Shown here piece by piece: positions 37,688 to 43,419 of a stretch of 43,419 nucleotides of DNA (its first letter is position 1; each line of letters opens with the position of its first letter). This stretch comes from Acinetobacter lwoffii. Lineage in GTDB: Bacteria > Pseudomonadota > Gammaproteobacteria > Pseudomonadales > Moraxellaceae. The notes under the pieces were generated by a model that was not told the DNA's origin, did not search any database, and was given only the letters and a program-made list of their open reading frames with translations. Location: assembly GCF_024129735.1 (NCBI RefSeq), contig NZ_JAMXXK010000030.1, positions 1 through 43,419 on the forward strand. The letters are read 5' to 3'. The position numbers and the translations under genes are program-made.

Positions 37688-38623
37688 TTGAAACTTGTGC
37701 TTGCTCCCATGGAAGGCTTAACCGATCCGATTATGCGTGATGTGCTGACATCCGTAGGTAGCTTTGACTGGTGCGTGACCGAGTTTATCCGTGTCACCGA
37801 TTCCCTTCTACCCGATCATGTTTATCATACTTACTGCCCTGAACTGTTGAATGATGGCAAGACGGCGGCAGGTACGCCGGTACATGTGCAGTTTCTGGGA
37901 AATAATCCGGAGATGCTGGCAGCGAATGCCGCCAAAGTGGTGGCAATGGGCGCACCGGCAATTGACATGAACTTTGGTTGTCCGGCCAAAACCGTCAACC
38001 GTCATCGTGGTGGCTCAGTCCTTTTAGATGAACCTGAAGTGGTGCATGAGCTGGTTAAAGCCGTGCGTGATGCAGTGCCTGCGCATATTCCAGTTTCCGC
38101 AAAAATGCGTCTGGGTTATATGGACCGCAATTTCATGTTGGAAAATGCCCATGCCATTGAAGATGCGGGAGCTTCCTGGGTGACCGTGCATGCACGCACC
38201 AAAGCCGATGGTTATACTCCACCCGCATTCTGGGATCAGTTACAACCGATTCGTGAAGCACTCAAGATCAATGTAATCGCCAATGGTGAAATCTGGAACA
38301 ATGCTGATGCCAAACAGTGCCGTCTGGAATCTGGTTGTGAAGACCTGATGATAGGCCGTGGTGCAGTGACCACACCCGACCTGACCCAATGTATCCGCCA
38401 AAATTCGGATGCACCTTTGATGAACTGGAATGAACTGCTACAACTGCAAATTCGTTTTATCAATGGCCCAGCCAAAACCGAGATCGGCATGGTTGGCCGT
38501 TACAAACAGTGGCTCGGCATGATGTCAAAACATTATCCTGAAGCCAAAGCCTTATGGGATGAAGTCAAACGGATTAAAGTTCTGGCCGAGATTACCGAAA
38601 AACTGAAAGCTTCAAATATTTAA
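37688..38623 (+). CDS. dusC: tRNA-dihydrouridine(16) synthase DusC
   Basis: FMN-dependent tRNA-dihydrouridine synthase of 311 residues. APMEGLTDPIMRD at the N-terminus, the catalytic cysteine in IDMNFGCPAKTVNRHRGG, VTVHARTKADGY and the FMN-binding DLMIGRGAVTTPDL are present. The APMEGLTD start and length fit the DusC group better than DusA or DusB. The start is TTG at 37688: AGGTG 8-12 bp upstream and the first residues MKLVLAPMEG agree with the family, and no ATG lies nearby in frame. Confidence 0.93.
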   Translation: MKLVLAPMEGLTDPIMRDVLTSVGSFDWCVTEFIRVTDSLLPDHVYHTYCPELLNDGKTAAGTPVHVQFLGNNPEMLAANAAKVVAMGAPAIDMNFGCPAKTVNRHRGGSVLLDEPEVVHELVKAVRDAVPAHIPVSAKMRLGYMDRNFMLENAHAIEDAGASWVTVHARTKADGYTPPAFWDQLQPIREALKINVIANGEIWNNADAKQCRLESGCEDLMIGRGAVTTPDLTQCIRQNSDAPLMNWNELLQLQIRFINGPAKTEIGMVGRYKQWLGMMSKHYPEAKALWDEVKRIKVLAEITEKLKASNI

Positions 38624-38627
38624 AACC

Positions 38628-38659
38628 AAAAAGCCTTTGAGTCATTCAAAGGCTTTTTT
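38628..38659. terminator. Bidirectional intrinsic terminator dusC / NERD gene
   Basis: AAAAAGCCTTTGA-GTCAT-TCAAAGGCTTTTTT between two convergent genes, with A and T runs on both sides. Confidence 0.92.
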
Positions 38660-38675
38660 ATGGGATCGTAAAAGC

Positions 38676-39338
38676 TTATGACTTCTTACGCTGTTTTAAA
38701 TTTTCTACATGTTCCCGATTGGTTTTCCAGGATTTTTCTAAAACTTCTTTTTCTAGCCGCAGTTGTATCCGTTTTAATTTCGTTTCAGAAACCATCTGCT
38801 GATCAAAACTTTTTACATAGTCGGTCCAACCTGCACCCCGAAATACATGATTCGGCATCGGTGTTTTAAACACGGCATCCGGCATAAATACAATCACAGA
38901 ATGCAGCAGATCTGGCTCCATGATATCTGCCAGAAATTGTTCCAGGACTTTGATGTGCTTATAATTTTGATGAATTGGATTCTGAAATTTATAACTGTTT
39001 TTATAGATTTTCTGGGTCCAGGTTTTTTGTCGCTCGTTTCCAAATATCCAGCCTTTATAGTTTTTGGTCTCAATCACAAATATTCCGTAAGGACTTAATA
39101 ACAGATAATCGATTTGCGTGGTCGCGCCCGTCCTGTCTAGAAGAGTCAAATCATTGAGCAGAATATATTGAGGATCTTTTAAATACAGTTTGACATGGGC
39201 AGCAACCGCAAATTCTCCTAATTTCCCTTTTAAAAATGGCTTGAATAATTTAAAAATCATCACGCCAAAGAAAAGCAGAAGAATCCACCCTAAATTGGAC
39301 CAAAGTGGGCCTAATATCTGTATGATAGAATTTTCCAT
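38676..39338 (-). CDS. Membrane-anchored NERD-domain protein (predicted nuclease)
   Basis: A 220-residue protein with one N-terminal transmembrane helix (about 12-33) and a NERD (nuclease-related) domain. The domain shows KGKLGEFAV (Glu), TQIDYLLLSPYGIFVIETKNYKG (Asp and Glu-x-Lys of a PD-(D/E)xK-like core) and a basic C-terminus. NERD proteins are predicted nucleases; cellular role unknown. It lies 34 bp after the ogt stop on the same strand, so the two may share a transcript. Confidence 0.85.
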   Translation of the reverse strand: MENSIIQILGPLWSNLGWILLLFFGVMIFKLFKPFLKGKLGEFAVAAHVKLYLKDPQYILLNDLTLLDRTGATTQIDYLLLSPYGIFVIETKNYKGWIFGNERQKTWTQKIYKNSYKFQNPIHQNYKHIKVLEQFLADIMEPDLLHSVIVFMPDAVFKTPMPNHVFRGAGWTDYVKSFDQQMVSETKLKRIQLRLEKEVLEKSWKTNREHVENLKQRKKS

Positions 39339-39372
39339 ATTCTAATTTTCATTTATTTTAAGTGCTTAAATA

Positions 39373-39855
39373 TTAATGCGTCCGCTCAATATTTAACAGA
39401 ATTTGTTTTTTATCCAAACCACCGGCAAATCCTACCAGCTTGCCACTGTGACCAATCACCCGATGACAGGGTACAATAATCGAAATCGGGTTTTTGCCAT
39501 TGGCAGCACCCACGGCACGTACCGCCTTGATATTGCCGATTTGTTCAGCAATATCGCGATAGCTCCGCGTCTGTCCATAAGGAATGTTCAGTAAAGCCTG
39601 CCAGACTTTTTTCTGAAAATCAGTACCGGCAAAGTCCAAAGGCAGGTCAAAAACATTGCGCTGACCAGCAAAATATTCCTGAAGCTGACGTCTGGTTTCA
39701 ATCAATACCGGGTGCTGCGGATCTTCAACCAAGGTCGCCAGTTTCACCCGATTCGGCTGTTCACAATCCCAAAGCATAGCCACCAGCGCGGTTTCACTCG
39801 CGACCAGTCGTAACTGACCTACGGGAGAATCCATATAGAGATAACTTAAGTTCAT
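39373..39855 (-). CDS. ogt: Methylated-DNA-protein-cysteine methyltransferase
   Basis: O6-alkylguanine-DNA alkyltransferase of 160 residues that repairs O6-alkylguanine and O4-alkylthymine by transferring the alkyl group to its own cysteine. The active-site motif IIVPCHRVIG and the preceding helix-turn-helix (IGNIKAVRAVGAANGKNPI) are complete. Length and absence of an Ada regulatory domain suggest Ogt type. ATG 39855 gives the usual MNLSYLYMDSPVG start; a TTG at 39873 in the same frame is less likely. Confidence 0.93.
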   Translation of the reverse strand: MNLSYLYMDSPVGQLRLVASETALVAMLWDCEQPNRVKLATLVEDPQHPVLIETRRQLQEYFAGQRNVFDLPLDFAGTDFQKKVWQALLNIPYGQTRSYRDIAEQIGNIKAVRAVGAANGKNPISIIVPCHRVIGHSGKLVGFAGGLDKKQILLNIERTH

Positions 39856-39928
39856 GATGGCGCCCTGTCCCAATCACTGGAGTTCATTTTCTATATTAAC
39901 CCAGTTCACCGAGACAGGCAGAAACAAA

Positions 39929-40246
39929 TTATGAAGAGGATACTTTCATCAAAACCAGACCGGAAATGATGAGTACAGCAGCCAGCATACGCAACGCTGT
40001 AGCGGGTTCACCCAAAACCCAAATACCAATGAGAAATGAACCCACTGCACCAATCCCGGTCCAGATCGTATAAGCTGTCCCTAGCGGCAAAGTACGCATC
40101 GCATAAGCCAGCAAAGCAAAACTCAGTACCATGAAAACAATGGTAATAATACTTGGAGTGAGTCTGGTAAAGCCTTCGGACAGCTTCATCGAATATGCCC
40201 AAACGATTTCAAAAATACCCGCAAGAATAAGTACGATCCAGGCCAT
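39929..40246 (-). CDS. sugE: SMR-family guanidinium exporter SugE/Gdx
   Basis: Small multidrug resistance family protein of 105 residues with four helices. The central Glu of helix 1 is in AGIFEIVWAYSMKLSEGFTR, and the KxSEGFTR and AYTIWTGIGAVG segments are those of the Gdx/SugE branch. These export guanidinium in exchange for protons as antiparallel dimers. A very strong ribosome-binding site GGAGGAGG precedes the ATG, and a probable guanidine-II riboswitch lies in the leader, which agrees with this substrate. Confidence 0.93.
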   Translation of the reverse strand: MAWIVLILAGIFEIVWAYSMKLSEGFTRLTPSIITIVFMVLSFALLAYAMRTLPLGTAYTIWTGIGAVGSFLIGIWVLGEPATALRMLAAVLIISGLVLMKVSSS

Positions 40247-40252
40247 GCAGCC

Positions 40253-40341
40253 CTCCTCCTTTTTATATAAGAATCAGGCCGTCCTGACGATTTTTCCTGT
40301 AAATTCCGACACGCAATTCACAAGGGAGGTCGTTCCTCCTA
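40253..40341 (-). promoter_or_regulatory. Probable guanidine-II (mini-ykkC) riboswitch of sugE
   Basis: On the minus strand two small hairpins precede sugE. The first is GGAGG-AACGA-CCTCC (40339-40325) and the second is TCAGG-ACGG-CCTGA (40287-40274). Paired hairpins with ACGR in the loop are the hallmark of the guanidine-II class, known upstream of sugE genes. The linker is 37 nt. The CCTCC arm of hairpin 1 is also complementary to the sugE ribosome-binding site GGAGG (within 40260-40253), giving a simple on/off switch for translation. The first loop is five bases and not four, which is unusual. A TATAAAAT -10-like box lies upstream (about 40363-40356). Confidence 0.75.
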
Positions 40342-40558
40342 GGTGTAAAAATTTTATAAAACCGCGTTGCAGCAATCTGGCTATTTTTACAAAACATGAC
40401 TTTTCGAGATACAACTTAACTTTGCCTTACTCAAATCTTCACGACATTCATGGCTACTCTGGTTATGGTAGATGTTGAAAATGCCAAGTCAGAAATAGTT
40501 CTAATAATCGGGCACTTCATCCACAACAATTACATGAGAATCAGCTCAGAATATTAAG

Positions 40559-40567
40559 TTATACACA
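40559..40567 (+). other. Consensus DnaA box
   Basis: TTATACACA matches TTATNCACA exactly. It lies 224 bp left of the periodic array. Confidence 0.5.
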
Positions 40568-40704
40568 TCAATTAAATTTAAACTTTGTCTGGAGAAATTA
40601 CATAATGAAACACAAATATGCGAGACATTGATCACTTTTTGCTTGGTTCCACTATTAACCTGTGGTGAATAAACAACCACCAAACACAAGGGTTATAAGC
40701 GATA

Positions 40705-40731
40705 AAAAAGAACCCAATTTGAGTTCTTTTT
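40705..40731 (-). terminator. Likely terminator of rpe
   Basis: AAAAAGAAC and GTTCTTTTT form a 9-bp stem, extended by CAA/TTG after one mismatch. On the minus strand a T run follows. It is 145 bp past the rpe stop codon, so an rpe transcript would include the DnaA-box array. Confidence 0.65.
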
Positions 40732-40790
40732 ATACAAATTTTGTTTAAATAGCAATCAACCAAGCTAAAAATGATTACATTTTATGCAAC

Positions 40791-40859
40791 ATATCCATAT
40801 GGTTATCAACATAGATATCTACACACTTATCCATAAAGTTATCCACATATTTATGCACT
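40791..40859 (+). repeat. Six-unit 12-bp-period array of DnaA-box-like 9-mers
   Basis: Six head-to-tail 9-mers start at 40791, 40803, 40815, 40827, 40839 and 40851, each separated by 3 bp: ATATCCATA, TTATCAACA, ATATCTACA, TTATCCATA, TTATCCACA and TTATGCACT. The fifth is a perfect E. coli-type DnaA box, three others have one mismatch to TTATNCACA, and the remaining two have two. Spacer triplets are not conserved, so the repeat is kept at the box level. It lies 17 bp beyond the rpe stop codon. Confidence 0.75.
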
Positions 40860-40875
40860 TATAAGTTTTTAACGA

Positions 40876-41562
40876 TTACAGTTGAACCTGTCCCACTCTC
40901 GCTAATTCTGCACGCATTTCATCAATCACAGCTTTATAATCTGGCTTGCCAAAAATAGCTGAACCCGCCACAAACATATCGGCACCCGCTTCGGCAATTT
41001 CACGAATATTGCTTGGTGTAACGCCGCCATCAACTTCCAGACGAATATCACGACCTGAGGCATCAATCAGTTTGCGTGCCTGACGTAATTTATCCAAAGT
41101 CATGGGAATAAATTTCTGTCCGCCAAAGCCCGGGTTCACGCTCATGAGCAGGATTTGATCGACTTTATCCAGCACATAGTCCAGGTAATGCAGTGGCGTT
41201 GCCGGGTTAAATACCAGACCTGCTTTTGCACCACCTGATTTGATCAACTGTAAAGAACGGTCAATATGATCAGACGCTTCCGGATGGAAAGTAATAATAT
41301 CAGCACCCGCTTCAAGGAAATCTCCGATCATGCGATCTACCGGCTTAACCATCAGATGCACATCAATGGGTGCTTTAATCCCATAATTTTTCAAGGCCTT
41401 GCAAACACCCGCACCAAAAGTCAGATTCGGTACATAATGGTTATCCATGACATCAAAATGGACAACGTCTGCACCTGCTTCCAACACATTCTCGACTTCT
41501 TCACCTAAACAGGCAAAGTCAGCAGATAAAATAGAAGGGGCAATTAAATAAGGCTTGGACAT
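40876..41562 (-). CDS. rpe: Ribulose-phosphate 3-epimerase
   Basis: TIM-barrel enzyme of 228 residues that interconverts ribulose-5-phosphate and xylulose-5-phosphate in the pentose phosphate pathway. Family segments are [73 protein letters not shown] and FVAGSAIFG, containing the catalytic aspartates and metal-binding histidines. GGGAGAAC... lies before the ATG. It is transcribed alone, convergent with nothing and followed by the DnaA-box array. Confidence 0.97.
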   Translation of the reverse strand: MSKPYLIAPSILSADFACLGEEVENVLEAGADVVHFDVMDNHYVPNLTFGAGVCKALKNYGIKAPIDVHLMVKPVDRMIGDFLEAGADIITFHPEASDHIDRSLQLIKSGGAKAGLVFNPATPLHYLDYVLDKVDQILLMSVNPGFGGQKFIPMTLDKLRQARKLIDASGRDIRLEVDGGVTPSNIREIAEAGADMFVAGSAIFGKPDYKAVIDEMRAELARVGQVQL

Positions 41563-41730
41563 GGGAGAACCTGGCTTGTTGAAATTGGATTTTTCCCATT
41601 ATATCAAATCCGCTCCGGCTACTGTGATTCGATGTTGCAAGATTAAAACGCTGTGTAACGCTTTGAGGCTTATGCCGGCATCACCGCCTGGTTTAAAGTG
41701 CAGGATAATGATGAATAGTGTAGAAGACTG

Positions 41731-42009
41731 ATGAAAAGTATTGCCCATATCCAGACGCAACAAGCTTCACGAATTGCCAAACGCCTGGCCAATCACTGGA
41801 AACATAAATTTAATATTGATGAAGCCGAACAAAATTTCCTGATTCATTTTCCAAATGCTGAAGTGATATTGGCTCCTGAACAGGATCATCTAACCGTAAC
41901 GATTCAAAGTAATGATGAATCCACTGACCTGAATAAACTTGAAAATGTAGTACTGGATCATCTGATCCGTATGGGACAGGAAAATCTGACTGCTAACTGG
42001 CAAAGATAG
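41731..42009 (+). CDS. DUF2218 family protein
   Basis: A 92-residue cytoplasmic protein resembling DUF2218 (KSIAHIQTQQASRIAKRLANHWKHKF, then LTVTIQSNDESTDLNKLENVVLDHLIRMGQ). The family has no established function; some members sit near iron-acquisition genes, which is not the case here. The start at ATG 41731 gives the usual family N-terminus. It is convergent with the M48 peptidase gene. Confidence 0.8.
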   Translation: MKSIAHIQTQQASRIAKRLANHWKHKFNIDEAEQNFLIHFPNAEVILAPEQDHLTVTIQSNDESTDLNKLENVVLDHLIRMGQENLTANWQR

Positions 42010-42014
42010 GTATT

Positions 42015-42036
42015 AAAAAGCCTTGATGATCAAGGC
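42015..42036 (-). terminator. Intrinsic terminator of the M48 peptidase gene
   Basis: GCCTTGA-TGA-TCAAGGC with an A run at 42015-42019. Read on the minus strand it ends in TTTTT, 18 bp past the peptidase stop codon. Confidence 0.85.
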
Positions 42037-42053
42037 ATAGCAATGATCAGAAA

Positions 42054-43193
42054 CTAAATACGATGATTCGCCTGTTCATTAAAGGCATGAATACGCTCAA
42101 TTCTTTTATCCAGTTCGGGGTGAGATTTCAGATATTTTTTAAACTTCCCGATCAGGCGAATCCATTTCAGTTCGGTTTCTGTCAGGTGTCGGTCTTTTCC
42201 ATCGATATTGAGAGTGAAATTTTTCATTTTTATAGTTTGCGATTCCTCTGCCAGTATTCTGGCATTTTCCACCCGCTGCAAAAAGTTAGACAAGTGAATA
42301 CTGGAAATCTGCTGTTGATGCAAATGCTGCATGGCATAGTCATCGGCATCCAGTTCAATCGCTTGTGAGTATCCAGCATCAGTCAACACGACTACAGAGG
42401 CTGTGACCACATCACTTAAATCTCCGGTCACCAAGGCAAACAGTCCCGCCGCCCCCAGATTGGAAATCACTTTTTGCATGCTGTGCTTCTGTACCAGATG
42501 GCCTTGTTCATGGGCCAGTACTGCAAGGACTTCTTCATCGGTACCGCTGATTTTCACCAGTTCATCAGTCACAATAATGGTGTTATTCGGGATGGCTGCG
42601 GCATTCATGCCCATGCTTGATCCGCCTTGACGGAAAATAATCTTTGCCGGTGGTCCAACGGCAATCTTTTGTTCATACAAAGTTTTTAATCGTGTCTGCT
42701 GTTCTGCCGGAAGTGTACTTGGCTGGGTCTGGGCAATTAATTGCTGCTCTGTCCGGTTGCCTACTTCAACCAGAATCTGCTCCGGAAGAAGTTTTGCCAG
42801 TTGTTTGGCGCTATAAGGAATCCCCCATTTTAAAATAACAATTACTACACTAATCACGATGATCATGGAAAAGAAAATCAGGATTGGTGAACGTTCAAAC
42901 TTCCAGATCGCATGATAAATATCTTTATGTTTAATCCCGAGCCAATGCGGCGCTTTGCTTAAAAACTCAATCCGACGCTCTTCAGGCAACTCAATAATCG
43001 GTTTACGACCACCGACACCCCCAATATAAGCCATGTCCGGATAAGCAAAATAAAAATCTGCATCGCTAACTTGTGCTGGAACATCCTCATCAAGTTTCAA
43101 GGCAATTCCTTGTTGCTGATCCGGCACAATCCAGGCACGACGGGCTTCAGCGAGAATTCCATCATAAAACTTAACTTCGACAGGTCGTTTCAT
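42054..43193 (-). CDS. M48-family membrane metallopeptidase
   Basis: Zinc metalloprotease of 379 residues. The first 95 residues are a soluble N-terminal part. A transmembrane helix lies at about 103-122 (PILIFFSMIIVISVVIVIL). The catalytic motif HEQGH is at 228-232, with the third-ligand segment ELDADDYAMQHL about 50 residues later. Relatives include Oma1/HtpX/YfgC-like quality-control proteases, and YgjP-like N-terminal features are absent. The target is unknown. AGGAG 8 bp before ATG 43193 sets the start. The ribosome-binding site overlaps the end of a small broken ORF upstream. Confidence 0.9.
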   Translation of the reverse strand: MKRPVEVKFYDGILAEARRAWIVPDQQQGIALKLDEDVPAQVSDADFYFAYPDMAYIGGVGGRKPIIELPEERRIEFLSKAPHWLGIKHKDIYHAIWKFERSPILIFFSMIIVISVVIVILKWGIPYSAKQLAKLLPEQILVEVGNRTEQQLIAQTQPSTLPAEQQTRLKTLYEQKIAVGPPAKIIFRQGGSSMGMNAAAIPNNTIIVTDELVKISGTDEEVLAVLAHEQGHLVQKHSMQKVISNLGAAGLFALVTGDLSDVVTASVVVLTDAGYSQAIELDADDYAMQHLHQQQISSIHLSNFLQRVENARILAEESQTIKMKNFTLNIDGKDRHLTETELKWIRLIGKFKKYLKSHPELDKRIERIHAFNEQANHRI

Positions 43194-43204
43194 CACATTT
43201 ACTC

Positions 43205-43342
43205 CTATAGCGACGCATCGAAATCAAATACGTCCAGGATTTCATCGGCCAAGGCACTTGGGTCAGGTTGCAAGATATGCTTCAGGTCAGTTTCATCGTC
43301 TACTACATAGAGTTCTAAGTGTTTTAACTAGACTTCCTTCAT
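43205..43342 (-). pseudogene. Small ORF interrupted by an early amber codon
   Basis: The minus-strand frame from ATG 43342 reads MKEV, then TAG at 43330-43328, then an open stretch LKHLELYVVDDETDLKHIL... ending DFDASL and TAG at 43207-43205. The 40 codons after the amber codon have protein-like composition and acidic character, and the frame ends exactly at the M48 gene's ribosome-binding site. No alternative ATG or GTG restores the frame; one internal TTG would give only 22 residues. I do not recognise the family. It could be a decayed leader cistron, a sequencing error or chance. Confidence 0.4.
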
Positions 43343-43419
43343 AAATCATTTTTCAATCAATTTAATTGTTTATCTTTCACCCAATCTAAATTGTATATGC
43401 CAGCAAGTAAATTAAACCG

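Larger units (their letters stand above)
40247..40875. other. 629-bp intergenic region with riboswitch and DnaA boxes
   Basis: A gene-free region between sugE and rpe. Its left end is the sugE leader. From about 40500 to 40860 it is AT-rich and carries several DnaA-box-like 9-mers. One perfect TTATACACA lies at 40559-40567, one-mismatch boxes at 40517-40525 and (minus strand) 40672-40664, and a six-unit array lies at 40791-40859. A terminator hairpin is at 40705-40731. An 8-codon frame at 40604 is not convincing as a gene. Confidence 0.7.

Noticed and set aside
38676..39855. NERD protein plus Ogt as a phage-defence or DNA-modification island
   Set aside because: Ogt is a common housekeeping repair gene. 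There are no integrase, helicase, restriction or toxin genes nearby and base composition is ordinary.
40604..40630. An 8-codon frame (MKHKYARH) with a shifted downstream frame that resembles a lipoprotein signal (LLTCGE)
   Set aside because: It needs a frameshift to make a lipoprotein, which then stops two residues after the cysteine. No entericidin-like continuation follows.
40791..40859. The 12-bp array as a CRISPR array or plasmid iterons
   Set aside because: Units are too short and spacers are 3 bp, so it is not CRISPR. Iterons are usually 17-22 bp and lie beside a rep gene, which is absent.

Overview
The window looks like a chromosomal segment of a gamma-proteobacterium of the Acinetobacter/Moraxellaceae type. 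The reasons are moderate-to-low G+C with AT-rich intergenic DNA, the block gntR-smc-zipA-ligA, the block birA-coaX, a complete phenylacetate (paa) island, and protein sequences that read as Acinetobacter-like. The genus is an inference from gene content and was not checked against a database. About 40 protein genes are supported. There are no rRNA or tRNA genes, no insertion sequences and no CRISPR array.

Layout. 1-557: AT-rich DNA with no gene. 558-5870: a TonB-dependent outer-membrane receptor with its own energising machinery (tonB-exbB-exbD-exbD). 5926-7800: a bacterioferritin and, divergently, an NAD(P)-dependent epimerase/reductase. 7871-15146 (minus strand): ligA, zipA, smc and a GntR-family regulator (reading order gntR-smc-zipA-ligA), for chromosome and cell-division housekeeping. 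15347-17688: a TauE/SafE permease, and divergently birA and coaX. 17642-18958: two paralogous RBBP9/YdeN-like hydrolases, one without its nucleophilic serine. 19110-21464: ffh and, divergently, a YpjD-type membrane protein. 21525-22286: a methyltransferase.

22416-36027 is the phenylacetate catabolon. The minus-strand operon paaABCDE-FGHJ-K-X-Y faces paaZ across a 263-bp control region. Phenylacetate is activated by PaaK, epoxidised by PaaABCDE, isomerised by PaaG, ring-opened by PaaZ, and beta-oxidised by PaaF, PaaH and PaaJ to acetyl-CoA and succinyl-CoA. A motif YGAWAC-N27-GTATCA with exactly fixed spacing occurs upstream of paaA, of paaZ and of an MFS transporter (36063-37502). It has the architecture known for PaaX operators, so the transporter probably belongs to the same regulon.

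37688-43193 holds dusC, a NERD-domain protein, an Ogt-type DNA alkyl-transferase, an SMR exporter (sugE/gdx) behind a probable guanidine-II riboswitch, rpe, a DUF2218 protein, an M48 metallopeptidase and a broken small ORF. The 629-bp sugE-rpe gap holds the most unusual structure seen: six DnaA-box-like 9-mers repeated head-to-tail at an exact 12-bp period, with further DnaA boxes nearby. No dnaA gene is in view.

Other signals worth attention are an apparent promoter-plus-intrinsic-terminator leader directly in front of ligA, a 13-bp perfect palindrome upstream of the GntR gene, a bacterioferritin lacking the haem-ligand methionine, and a biotin ligase with an altered biotinyl-AMP loop.
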